Part shown: one piece after another, positions 54,764 through 64,000 of the stretch | How the letters are laid out: each line of letters opens with the position of its first letter | How positions within the stretch are numbered: the first letter of the stretch is position 1 | Assembly: GCA_023512835.1 (NCBI GenBank) | Contig: CM042090.1 | Location: 49,830,996-49,894,995, forward strand | Reading direction: 5' to 3' | Length of the DNA: 64,000 nucleotides | Source: Taxillus chinensis | Taxonomy: Eukaryota > Streptophyta > Magnoliopsida > Santalales > Loranthaceae | Position numbers and translations under genes: made by a program | The notes under the pieces: model-generated | Seen by the model: only the letters and a program-made list of their open reading frames with translations | Database searches by the model: none | Told to the model about the DNA's origin: nothing

Positions 54764-56414
54764 AGACGATCCAGAGTGGGGGAGTTTCTGATGATCAAGG
54801 ATTTCCTACAGACGCCGGGAGGCCGGAGGCTATGGATATATTGAGTTTCTAAATTTCACCTTGAGCCTATGGATGATCTGGGGTTTTTGTCTGAGTTTTC
54901 TGAATTTCTGAATTTTCTGCGTGAGATTATTTGTGCCTTTGGGTTAGGGGTCATTTGTATACCCATTGTCCTGAGACTATTTAGATGAAGAATTTTAGGA
55001 AAAAACCTGTATTTGGTTTGGCTAAGTCCTCTGGTATTGGGAAATCAAATAAGAGTGAGGCCAGAGTTGGATTTAGACCCTGTTTATGTACTTAGAATCT
55101 CAATAACTTCTAAACTAAAACGAATTTGAGGTTGGTCCTTTAGGGAAAAATGATTAGAATGAAAAAGGAAGGTTTTGGAGCCTGCACGTGAGAATGCCTT
55201 TTTCACTTGCAGATTCATTCTTGCTCTAAATTGCCCCAAATTTTAGGTGTAGCTTCCTTAGAGGCATATGAGTTGAAATACCCCTGCACGTGAGAATGAC
55301 CTTTTCACGTGCAACCTTATTTTTGGCTAAAAATCATCCCTGAACCTTCTGGGATGGTTAGAATGATGTTCTGAGTTAATTTGCCTCTGCCCGTGACAAT
55401 AGGTTGTCACGTGCAATTTGTTTTGGGCTCCCCTTGAGGTGGATAAGCTTCCTTTGAAAGGTTATTTATGATCCAGATTGTGAGTGTGAGAAATGTGTGG
55501 ACTTTAGGGATCATGAGGAGTTAGGTGATGTTATGTGAAATGATTTGATTGTTCTAAGATTTTCTGTCGTTTTACATTCTGAGTTGAGTTTTTTGTATGC
55601 TAAATGAGTTGCATGTTTGTACTGTGTTTGTTGAGTTATGTTTATTGAGTTGAGATGAGAACCCCAGAAACACGGGGAGTTGAGATGAGAACCCCAGAAA
55701 CGCGGGGATTGAGCTGAGTATGGGATAGTCATTATACTGTACCCCTTGAGATGAGATTCACATTTGCCTGGTGTGGTATGTCACATCGCCGTGGTGGCGG
55801 GGTGTCCTCTGCCCTCCTGTGCAGGCAGAGGTATGAGGCGTGTTTACTGGGTGATGGTTATTGTTTTAGCTTAAGTCACTACACGGGCACATGCATCCAC
55901 TTGACATGCATAGTTTTAGAGTGGGACGGGACTGGGGAGACTTGATCCCTACTGAGCTGTGGTGTGCTCACCCCTCCTATGAATTCTTCTTTGCAGGACC
56001 TAGTAGGCGATAGGCGGAACAGCTGAGTTGGTAGGCCGCTGGGGCTGTATGGCCTTTTATATATTTATACATTTGGTCGTTTTGTTGTCTTTGAGATTCT
56101 GTTTGTTTGAACTGTGTACCCTGGTTATATTATTGGGAGCTTGTTCCCTAGTGGGTTGTAAAAGAGCTTGAAGCCTCTGAGCAATGTAATTGATGTATTG
56201 TGTTGTGAATACCGTATGTATGTATATTGTGGTGGTGTGCTTGGCATGGAAACAGGTACATGCCCCTTGGCATGTTGACATGTGATATAGGGATAGGACA
56301 GCACCTGCGGTAGGTGTCCTCACTTTGGTGTTTACACCGAACCCTTGACCTTTCGGGTGTGGGCATGGGCAGTCATTACCCATTTCCAAGGGGAAGGAAA
56401 TTTGGGGCGTGACA
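54286..56414 (+). mobile_element. Nested solo LTR (2129 bp), different Tekay-like subfamily
   Basis: TGTAAGGACCC..GGGGCGTGACA. The flanks GTGGA (54281-54285) and GTAGA (56415-56419) form a TSD with one transition. It is inserted inside a CCCGGTGG unit of the outer LTR. Its right half resembles the R-U5 part of the LTR at 6117. It contains CACGTG-type sites (55180-55410), a (GA)n run (54712-54756) and a tandem gagatgagaaccccagaaac pair near 55650-55700. I see no ATCAAAAC palindrome. Confidence 0.92.
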
Positions 56415-56937
56415 GTAGAAGCCCGGGACTGTTCATGTGGTAGCCTGTGTGGTTGTGGAAATGACTGTATTTGCTGATATGGCTTATTGATATATCTGTT
56501 GAAATAATTGTATCACGACACTGCACTTGTACACATGCCATGTAGATGCTAGGAGCATGGGATAGGTTGGGGAGACATGATCCCTACTGAGCTGTGGTTG
56601 CTCACCCCTCCTACCATGTTGTTTTCTTTACAGGGACCTACAGGCGTTAGGTGGGAATACCAAGGTGGAAGACCTGCTTATGGCTTGCTTATTATTATTT
56701 GAGTTTTGTTGTTTTGTGTGAGCTTTGTAACCCCAGTGGGGAGATATTGTAATAAGTTTAATGTAATAAAAGCATGTTTAGACACGTTTGTAATGTTTGA
56801 ATTTAATAGATAAATGATTTTGTCTCTGAATATGAAATGTGAAGTGTATCTTGTATTCTAACCCCTTTATCCACTCGAGTAAAGGGAGGGTCACGTTCCG
56901 GTCTCCTCGGGTTGGAAATCTGGGGCGTGACATCGTA

Positions 56938-57264
56938 CCCCAAAGAGCATTGTCGAAGGAGGTCCTTCTTGTACCTCTTGGGCATTAACAAGAAAGGACC
57001 ACTACTTTAGTGAGACATTTCGGGTATTCCACGTACACAAGCACAACCAAGTCCACGTGGGCAAACATTTACTAGCCTCTCTAATCCTAATGTGTTAGAG
57101 AAAACCCGGGTATAGGGTTGGAGAAAGAGAGAGATGCGTGTATGCACAGTTAAAACAACAATAGAATAAAAAAGAAAAGAAACAAAAAAGAAACAAGCAA
57201 CTAAATATTCATAAATTAAGACCATGGCTAGACTCTCACAACAGTCCCTAACAGAGTTGCCAAT
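56938..57264 (-). other. Tat-like leader and primer-binding site
   Basis: The minus strand reads TGGCAACTCTGTTAGGGA (57245-57262), close to the TGGCGACTCTG.TGGGGA PBS of Tat/Ogre elements, just inside an LTR end GTGATGACA. The following leader is open on the minus strand (57273-57007) and ends CVRGIPEMSH, a phrase I associate with Tat leaders. Confidence 0.55.
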
Positions 57265-57879
57265 TGTCATCACCCATTTTCAACCGTGCTCGTACTAGAT
57301 TTTTATGAAAGGACTCCATGCTAGTTCATTCAGCTGATCCTAGAGTTATCCCTACACAAGGCTCGCACAAACCATGAAATAAAAGAAAAAAAAAGAGTTT
57401 GATATTCCCAAGATCCAAGCTAGATCGAATAGGTATATGGGTTTGATACTCAAAGGTATTCTACAGATGTAGTTGGTGTTAGGATGGTGTCTTAGTGTCT
57501 CATGCAATATTAGTTAACAGCAGGTATGTATGATAAGAAAAATACAAAGACACACGGATTATGTGGTTCGATCAATGTGATCTACTACACGGTGGTGAGG
57601 GTGAACCTACACCGAGTCTAATCCACTATATGTTTTTAGTACAGTAGGATCTAGCCCTTGTTACAATAGGATTAACTCTCTCTTTTTTAAATGGAAATAC
57701 AAAACAGTATTACTCTAGTACTTACTCACTGTGAAGAACTGTCTAGCGTAATCTGCTCCTGCGCATTCAGCCATTTGCACTGCTTGACCTTCAACCACTC
57801 CTTTGCCGAACTTATACACTATTCGTCAAATGTATGAGAATGAAGAACAAATTAACTCACTATTATCTTGCTTTCAATC

Positions 57880-57928
<49 letters not shown>

Positions 57929-58358
57929 GTATACTTTTCAAACCACTCTGCATCTATCTTGTATTGCTCTAGATACGTTTCTTGTATTCTGCAATAATCG
58001 GATGCTTATCTGAAGTAAGGCATTTCCTTGCTTTTATAGGTCAGCCTCAGTAAGAAACCCTTCTGCTAAGGTTAAGCATGTTTCAACTTTTGATCTCCAA
58101 CATTGAAACATGTTAAACTAGCCTCAGATGTCATCCACATGTTTCCCAGTACTAAGCGTGCCCAGAAATATCGCCCGAGTGATAACTTACTTAAATGCAG
58201 CCTTCGAGTCTAAGTCTTCAAACCTTGAGAATTGTTCTTCCAATTCTTCTACTCTCTGGCTTCGAAGCTAGGTTAGAACTAGTGCTCAACTGATGTTTCT
58301 TTCTACGACCTTTTGACCTCTACAAGTCTCCAGTTTTGAATTAGTGACAACAACATTC
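57265..58358 (-). repeat. LTR-like region (Tat-like end, then unresolved)
   Basis: It starts TGTCATCACCC, the complement of the GTGATGACA end of the Tat LTR at 45425. The CGAAAGGGCG hallmark is absent, so it is another family. From about 57530 the sequence (ggattatgtggttcgatcaa, ctacaccgagtctaatcc) resembles copia LTRs on the minus strand, so a second LTR may be embedded. A (CT)n run lies at 57883-57925. Cut on the right by the Sirevirus at 58359. Confidence 0.4.
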
Positions 58359-59381
58359 TGTTGGATCAAACCCATAATTTGGATGATGTTGTTAAAGAAA
58401 CTCTTTGTAATTTGATTTGAGATATTTCATGTCTATTCTAAGCTTGCAGAAGATAAAACCCTAAACTGGACTTACACTCAAAGAGCAAAGCGAAGGACAG
58501 GATATATAATCCTGATCCGGATTATCATGAGTGTCGTCAAACACTTGGTATTTAACCAAGTCTTCATCCGGAGTAAGGACCCTTCGTGCGAACTAATCAC
58601 TTGACAAAACGACTAAGGAATCCTCATCTTTATTCTGAATTGGAGTAAGTCAATTTATGCGAAATGAGAATTCGAGTCTACAACTCGTGTGGAATAAGAG
58701 AGATTTATTGCGGAGAAAGAAATTAAGTCTTCCACTCCATCTGTCTAAGGAAAAGAAAATACGGACTAAGGAATCCGAGTCTTTCATTCGAGCGGAGTAA
58801 GAAATGACTGGTGCGGAGTAAGGACAACTAATGCGGAGTAAGGAATCCGAATCATTACTCAAGTGGAGTAAGGATGCGTTGATACGGAGTAAGCCATCCA
58901 GACCTTTCACTCAAGCGGAGTGAGGAAGCGCTGATGCGGAATAAGGATTCCGTATATCTACTTCATGCAGAGTAAGGAAGCGCTGACACGAAGTTAGGAT
59001 TTCAGGACTTCATTTACACGGAGTAAGCAACAACTGACATGGAGTAAGGATTCGAGCTTCGTTGATATGGAGTAAGGAAATTTTCACCGGACTAAGAAGA
59101 CGCTACTTCAACTTATTCATACCCCATTTATGTTATCAGCTCGCTGTGTCCCGATATAAGACAAACTCATTGAAGACCTAAACTGTTCTACACGTGGAAC
59201 ACTCGGAGATGTGGATGCAGTCCCAAATGTAATTGGAATCAAGCGAAGTAATCCAATACACTTATGCTTCCAATATTTCGAGCTCCACATCCGTAGCAGT
59301 TATAGTAGAAGCATTTTCCGAGAAGAACTTAATGTTTACACAGTGCTCGGAAAATACAGTTCCAAGATAGATTCCTAGGAC

Positions 59382-59437
<56 letters not shown>

Positions 59438-59751
59438 AGTGTTGTATATTCGGAATAGCGTGTGTAATACATTGTAAGAACGTATACGCGCGAGTATATG
59501 TGCAAAATAGAGATAATCTAGCCAGTATGTGTGTAACTTGTAAAAGAGAGTACTGTTGCAATCAGCTGTAATTGCTGTGATTTTTGTTGTAATTATCTTT
59601 AGATAATAAAACAAAATACTTCCACTATCTAGTTATCTTCCGCACTGAATTTTTTTTTAACCAGAATTAGTATTGTGCCTGAGTGAGAAAAGAATTTTAA
59701 TAAGAGCCTATTCACCCCCCCCCCCCCCCTCTAGGCTCCCAAGGACCAATA
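58359..59751 (+). repeat. Sirevirus 5' LTR (1393 bp)
   Basis: TGTTGGATCAAACCC..GGACCAATA (the expected CCAACA end is mutated). It contains many CGGAGTAAGGA motifs (58560-59090), a long TA run at the TATA position and the terminal C-tract hairpin (GAGCCTA, 15 C, TAGGCTC). Confidence 0.92.
59385..59435 (+). repeat. (TA)25 run at the LTR TATA position
   Basis: The LTR at window start has only (TA)4-5 at the same place (255-263, after ctaggatgtc). The expansion would replace a defined TATA box by a 51-bp TA tract. Confidence 0.9.
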
Positions 59752-59753
59752 AG

Positions 59754-59765
59754 TGGTATCAGAGC
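59754..59765 (+). other. Primer-binding site (tRNA-Met type)
   Basis: TGGTATCAGAGC, two bases (AG) after the LTR end, the same spacing as in the minus-strand Sirevirus. Confidence 0.93.
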
Positions 59766-59811
59766 AAGTTCTACCTGCTCAAAGTAGAGATCCCTCTCTC
59801 TCTCTCTCTCA

Positions 59812-62108
59812 ATGGCCGAAGAAAGCAGCATGCTATTCAACACTTGCCTTAACTCCAGAGGAGCTCAAGAGCCCATTCCTAATCGAAGAAGTAGTGAAAA
59901 TGTTGATCCACCACAACCTGCTGCTACTGCTGCTCCTTAACCACGGAGTTCTGGCTACACTCTGAGCAAACCACCAAAGTTCACACCAGAGCTTTTCTCC
60001 CAGTGGAAAGCTTGCATGAAGATGTTCATGACATCTCATGATCATCTAATGTGGCCATGTCTTCATCAGGAGCTTCCTATTCCGATGACCATCGGAGAAA
60101 ATGGAGTAAGAAGACCAAAGACAGATGCTGAATTCACAAACGACGAAAGAGCCTGGCAGTATGCCAGTGAAAAGGCTTTAGCTTATGTGACATCATCTTT
60201 GGATTCTGAAGCCTTCACGGACGTCCAGGGCTGCACAACAGCGAAAGCTGTTTGGGACAAATTGACTATCCTATATGAAGGAAGTCAGTCTCAGATGCAA
60301 AACGTTATCTGTTCTCTCAGACAGCATTTTGAAAGCTTCAGTGATAAACCTGCTGAATCCCTAGAGAGCATCTATCGGCGATTCGGCAAGCTCATTCTGG
60401 ATCTGAAAACTATCAATGAGCATTACACTCAGTTTCAAATAAATGACAAGTTCTTTCGCTCATTGCTGGATCGCTATTACTCCAAACAGCTCTAGATAAA
60501 ATCCAAAGACAACTGGCAGTATGCTCCCCTTGAAGAACTATATGGAGAACTACGGACTCACGAAGTCAAGTTTAAATACACTGACCGAGATGAGAAAATA
60601 GCTCGGAAAGAAAAGGGGGTAGCTTTTAAAGCTACGGAAAATCCGAGCATACTGAGTGAGGATGATACGGAAGAGTCAGGTAACTCTGACTCGAATATGG
60701 AAGAAGAAATAGCCCTTCTGGTTAAATCATTCACACGATTTCTGAGAAGAAGTAGAAAAGGATTCAGAAGAGTGTCACGGGGTCAGGTTTCCTGCGCCTC
60801 TCAACCCACTGCGGCACTTAGCTTCTCTATCCACGGTCCGCTAAGTTTAGCCTTTGAGGGTTGAAGCGCACGTAGACTAGTTTCGCCCTGCCACTGGGCT
60901 TATCAGGAGAACGGCTCCAGTTCCCGACCAGTTTGTGTAAGGATGGCCAAATCCCTTCTTCAACGTCAAGTCCTCGACTAGCGGCGTGCTCTCCGCATTC
61001 AACCGGATCGGCACGTCTGAACTCCGAAGGGGTTCCATCCGTTTTCCTCCACGAACTGCCTGGAACCTTCCGCTGCGCACCATCTACGCTTTCAACCAAC
61101 CCCTCTACTTTACGTAGCACGAATACATTCCTGAATCGTGCCACTAAGAAACGTCCCGCCAGCACCACGCTGCTAGGGTCGTGACATTCTCCTCCACCCA
61201 ATCCTCGCAACGTCCTCGTTGCGCTTGTCGACATCGCTTCCCTGCAGGCGATGGCATCGTTACCTCGACGCCCTCCCACTCGCCCAATGTCAACAGCTTG
61301 GACATCGCTTCCCCGCAGGTTGCAACACCTTTACCAAGATGCTCGCCCACTCGCCCAATGTCCAAAGGATAGGAGGCTTCCAAGATCGCTCCGACGCGCT
61401 CCTTCGTACTCCCTTGCCCAACTCTGTATCACACTCTAGGATACTCTAACTCTATGGACGCGAGGCGTGCAAGACACTATCGGCCGACTCACCTCTGTGA
61501 GCTCCCACCTTGGGATCACGCTACTCGCCAGAGTGCACGGCGAGTCTTCAGGATACGGGACGGTTCGGCTCTGATACCACTTGTCATGGGGTCAGGTTTC
61601 CTACGCCTCTCAACCCACTGCGGCACTTAGCTTCTCTATCCACGGTCCGCTAAGTTTAGCCTTTGAGGGTTGAAGCGCACGTAGACTGGTTTCACCCTGC
61701 CACTGGGCTCATCAGGAGAACGCCTCCAATTCCCGACCAGTTTGTGTAAGGATGGTCAAATCCCTTCTTCAACGTCAAGTCCTCGACTAGCGGCATGCTC
61801 CCCGCATTCAACCGGGTCGGCACGTCTGAACTCCGAAGGGGTTCCATCCGTTTTCCTCCACGAACTGCCTGGAACCTTCCGCTGCGCACCATCTACGCTT
61901 TCAACCAACCCCTCTCCTTTACGTAGCATGAATACATTCCTGAATCGTGCACTAAGAAACGTCCCGCCAGCACCACGCTGCTCGGGTCGTGACAAGAGGC
62001 TCTTCCTCATCCTCTAGAAGAAAGGAGCGGTCGGAGTCGACTTCCCAAGACTGCTTCAACTATGGGAAACCTGGTCACTAGGCCAAGGACTATAGATCCA
62101 AATGCAAG
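59812..62108 (+). pseudogene. gag: Sirevirus Gag, N-terminal part, broken by stops and a TRIM
   Basis: The ATG at 59812 starts MAEESSMLFNTCLNSRG. A TAA follows at 59938-59940, in a Gln position of the sister copy. The capsid region (60016-60495) contains WPCLHQELPIPMTIGENG, FTNDERAWQYASEKALAYVT, GCTTAKAVWDKLTILYEGSQ and SIYRRFGKLI, then a TAG at 60493-60495. After the TRIM (60773-61994), the zinc knuckle reads DCFNYGKPGH-stop-AKDY (62047-62095), with two Cys changed to Tyr. Gag of this lineage assembles the particle and binds RNA; this knuckle could not bind zinc. Confidence 0.88.
60773..61994 (-). mobile_element. TRIM (miniature LTR element) inside Sirevirus gag
   Basis: Two direct repeats of about 414 bp (60773-61186 and 61582-61994; TGTCACGG..CGTGACA) flank a 395-bp non-coding interior. 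The right LTR is preceded by ggctctgatacca (61567-61579), a tRNA-Met PBS on the minus strand. The left LTR is followed by the complement of GGGTGGAGGAGAA, a PPT. AAGAG flanks both sides, the right copy sharing its first A with the LTR end. It has no protein and must borrow enzymes. The short ORFs over it are not conserved between its two LTRs. Confidence 0.93.
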
Positions 62109-63338
62109 ATGGCCGAGAAGGATGACAAGGTTGCTCCTTGGCGCTCCACCTCAGACAACAGCAAGAACAAGTGGAAGGCGTTCGTCACAAAGTACGTTAG
62201 TGGCTCGGAAGAAGAGGAGGAATCCTCGGATGATGAGCCAACTCCTAAACCGAACGTCTGCCTCATGGAAAATACTGAGGTACCTTCGATCTCTGAGCTC
62301 ATGAGTAAATTAGATTCTCTTATTACTGAACGTGATCATGAAAAGAATGAGAGACTAATAATTACTCAAATGTACAAAGATATGGAAAGTCAGAACAAAT
62401 GTCTTGAAATTACTGTTGCTAGACTTGAAAAGGACATAACTGACTTCACGGGTAAAGAAGCTTGGTATCGTGACTTAAGAGCTGAAAATAATTTGCTTAA
62501 TACCAATCTTAATGGCCTAATTGTAACTCTTAAGAGACTCGACAATAAACTTAAAAAGGAAAATGAAATAAATCATAAGTGGCTAAAATCTGGGGAAATA
62601 GCTTCTACGTTCAGAACTGATCCTGACAATATCCGAGTCAAACCTGGCCTAGGTTTCGAATCAACTTCCAATGCACAAGCTACTGAGTGCCCTCCGGACA
62701 TCATTCCAAAACTAACCAACTTGTATCCTGTTAGTATATCTAAACCATTGGATGGTTTTGTTTCAGGTGGCACCATAGTCTACAACTGTGGAAGACAGGC
62801 TGTTACTGCTAGTCCCGAAGTAGTAGCACCCGTACTAAAAGATGAAGGGAATGCTGCTGCAATTAAAGCTGAAACTGTAGCACCTAGAAACAAAGGAAAT
62901 GCTAAGGTTGACGCATCTAGGGCTAAGAGCGCGTCACCCATTCACAGAGGATTAGGCCACAGGGAACAGAGTAGAAAAACAGTAAAATATAAGAAACCTG
63001 TATCCCTTGTTGTAATTGCACACCATAGTGTTTGTTCGATATGTAGAGAAATAGGCCACTATCATTATGAGTGTTGGAGTCTTTTAGATAACTGGTTATG
63101 TAATCGAATTCACATCAATAAAAATCAGTTTATCAAAAAGGGTTATTCTGGCAAAACAAAATCCAAAACTATACGGAGTGTCTCTCCCAAGAAAACCCAA
63201 CTTAAAGAAGCATCTAATATAGAAAAGGCTAAGTCAACTTGGAAAGCTAAAGTTCCTAACAAAGTAAAATCCAGAATAGTTGACACTGTTATTGCTTCAC
63301 CTAACCGCTCAAAACAAGTTTGGGCACCAAAAGTGTAA
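62109..63338 (+). CDS. gag: Sirevirus Gag C-terminal region (coiled coil and zinc finger)
   Basis: A 409-codon open frame, the longest intact one in the window, here without its N-terminal Gag part. Order: basic start (MAEKDDKVAPW), acidic tract SGSEEEEESSDDEPTPK, long coiled coil (about residues 60-170, with ISELMSKLDSLITERDHEKN and AWYRDLRAENNLLNTNLN), PKLTNLYPVSISKPLDGFVS, a Lys/Ala-rich linker, and a CCHC-like finger CSICREIGHYHYEC near residue 312. A basic tail ends WAPKV-stop. Long coiled coils after the capsid are typical of Sirevirus Gag. The first Met is probably internal to the original Gag. Confidence 0.8.
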   Translation: MAEKDDKVAPWRSTSDNSKNKWKAFVTKYVSGSEEEEESSDDEPTPKPNVCLMENTEVPSISELMSKLDSLITERDHEKNERLIITQMYKDMESQNKCLEITVARLEKDITDFTGKEAWYRDLRAENNLLNTNLNGLIVTLKRLDNKLKKENEINHKWLKSGEIASTFRTDPDNIRVKPGLGFESTSNAQATECPPDIIPKLTNLYPVSISKPLDGFVSGGTIVYNCGRQAVTASPEVVAPVLKDEGNAAAIKAETVAPRNKGNAKVDASRAKSASPIHRGLGHREQSRKTVKYKKPVSLVVIAHHSVCSICREIGHYHYECWSLLDNWLCNRIHINKNQFIKKGYSGKTKSKTIRSVSPKKTQLKEASNIEKAKSTWKAKVPNKVKSRIVDTVIASPNRSKQVWAPKV

Positions 63339-63347
63339 TTTGTTGTC

Positions 63348-64000
63348 TTGCAGGAGCATCTATGGAATTCACTTTCATCCCACTTTAAGTTAAAGATCAA
63401 TCAAAGCAAGTGGATACTTGATACCGGATGCTTCGGACATATGACGGGTGACAAGTCTTTACTAATAAATGTAAATGACAAACGAGGACCATCCGTAACA
63501 TATGGTGACAATAGCAAAGGTAAGACTGTGGGGTATGGCACTTTAACCGATGGTTGTGTATCAATTACAAAAGTTACACTAGTCGAAGGTTTGAAGCATA
63601 ATCTGCTAAGTGTCAGTAATTTATGTGACAAGGAATTTACTGTATCATTCCTTTCAAATACCTGCACAGTTAGAGATAACTTATTCGGTGATATTAAGTT
63701 ATCCGGATCAAGAGATGGGGACATATACTCAGTGGTCTTAAGAAATAATTTTTCTGACCATATATGCTTCCTCACTACAGCATCACATGAAGAAAGTTGG
63801 CTATGGCACAAGCGTTGCGCACATTTAAATTTTAAGACTGTCTAAATTAGCGTTGCTTGATTTAGTTACTGGTCTGCCTAAACATAAATACTCCAGAGAT
63901 ACTCTCTGTCGAGAATGTCAACTTGGCAAACAGACCAAACATAGTTTTAAGAACAAATCAGTTAATTCAATAACTGCTCCCTTACAACTTCTTCATATGG
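63348..64000 (+). pseudogene. pol: Sirevirus protease and GAG-pre-integrase (incomplete)
   Basis: Follows the gag stop after nine bases. The protease motif is WILDTGCFGHMTGDKSLLIN (near 63410), then SVTYGDNSKGKTVGYGTL and GLKHNLLSVSNLCDKEFTVS. The GAG-pre-integrase begins SWLWHKRCAHLNFKTV (63797-63845), where a one-base change introduces a stop. It continues in another frame with LLDLVTGLPKHK and ECQLGKQTKHSFKNKS to the window edge. The catalytic Asp is present (DTG, where the sister copy has DSG). Confidence 0.88.

Larger units (their letters stand above)
53049..56932 (+). mobile_element. Solo LTR of a Tekay-like element, itself interrupted
   Basis: TGCAATGACCCG..GGGGCGTGACA, with an exact TSD TCGTA (53044-53048, 56933-56937). 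Minus the inner solo LTR it is about 1.75 kb, close to the one at 47059. It has palindromes (53424-53445 and a decayed one at 53461-53482), TATA, a long GA run (53562-53608) and six CCCGGTGG units. Confidence 0.93.
58359..64000 (+). mobile_element. Sirevirus, 5' part (runs off the window)
   Basis: 5' LTR 58359-59751, PBS 59754, gag from 59812 with a TRIM inside, then protease and GAG-pre-integrase to the window edge. It is close to the minus-strand copy at 13773-26597 but is read in a largely better frame after 62109. The base pairs before it are CATTC; the other TSD copy is outside the window. Confidence 0.92.

Noticed and set aside
57477..58352. A separate minus-strand copia LTR (TGTTAGG..GACAACA)
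   Set aside because: The internal phrases fit, but I could not find matching 5-bp duplications or a partner LTR, so boundaries are not supported.
59262..59561. Minus-strand ORF with a YIYIYI run
   Set aside because: Encoded by the (TA)25 tract in an LTR promoter.
60827..62017. Several 60-150-aa ORFs in the TRIM
   Set aside because: Both LTR copies give different ORF lengths, and TRIM interiors are non-coding. Open frames follow from high GC.
1..64000. tRNA or rRNA genes
   Set aside because: The only tRNA-like matches are the 12-18-base primer-binding sites next to LTRs. No cloverleaf or rRNA-like stretch was seen.

Overview
The window looks like heterochromatic, retrotransposon-dense DNA from a eudicot plant nuclear genome. 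Nearly every base can be assigned to an LTR retrotransposon, a piece of one, or a solo LTR. I see no host gene, rRNA, tRNA or CRISPR array. The plant assignment rests on the lineages present (Athila, Tat/Ogre, Tekay-type chromoviruses, Sireviruses, a short-LTR Ty1/copia and a TRIM) and on their plant-type primer-binding sites. I do not name a species. All element boundaries were read by eye from TG..CA ends, primer-binding sites (PBS), polypurine tracts (PPT) and 5-bp target-site duplications (TSDs).

Layout. 1-662 is the end of a Sirevirus LTR. 663-1862 and 42426-45425 are two halves of a Tat-type element: 3'UTR, a ~30-bp minisatellite, PPT and LTR. They were split by a 40.6-kb Athila-like element on the minus strand (1863-42425, TSD TAGGC). 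Three further elements sit inside the Athila copy: a 5'-truncated Tekay-like element (6117-12677, minus), a complete Sirevirus (13773-26597, minus, TSD GTGAC) and a complete Tekay-like chromovirus (28925-38068, plus, TSD AGTGC). To the right, a minus-strand Sirevirus LTR (45431-52512) is split by a copia element with 110-bp LTRs (45531-51237, TSD GATAA), which itself carries a solo LTR (47059-48767, TSD TCATT). 52513-58358 is a probable second Tat-like region on the minus strand. It contains a solo LTR (53049-56932, TSD TCGTA) with another solo LTR inside it (54286-56414, TSD GTGGA/GTAGA). From 58359 a plus-strand Sirevirus runs off the window, and its gag is split by a TRIM (60773-61994).

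Coding state. Every gag/pol is broken by frameshifts, stops, deletions or insertions, so these are relics or non-autonomous copies. Two genes stand out because they are not the usual gag/pol set. One is a Ulp1/SENP-like cysteine protease ORF with a recognisable His/Asp/Gln/Cys set, at the envelope position of the Athila-like element (4877-6116). The other is a third ORF downstream of RNase H in the complete Sirevirus (15569-17877).

Regulatory sequence. The Athila-like LTRs and the Tekay-like LTRs share a homologous U3 block although their coding regions belong to very different lineages. The block has paired TGCACGTGAATT / AATTCACGTGCA sites and a palindrome ATCAAAAC-N6-GTTTTGAT just upstream of the TATA box. 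A third, diverged copy of the block lies inside the Athila element upstream of the protease ORF. Differences between paired LTRs cluster at CAG/CTG, so some frameshifts may be sequencing artefacts at methylated CHG sites.
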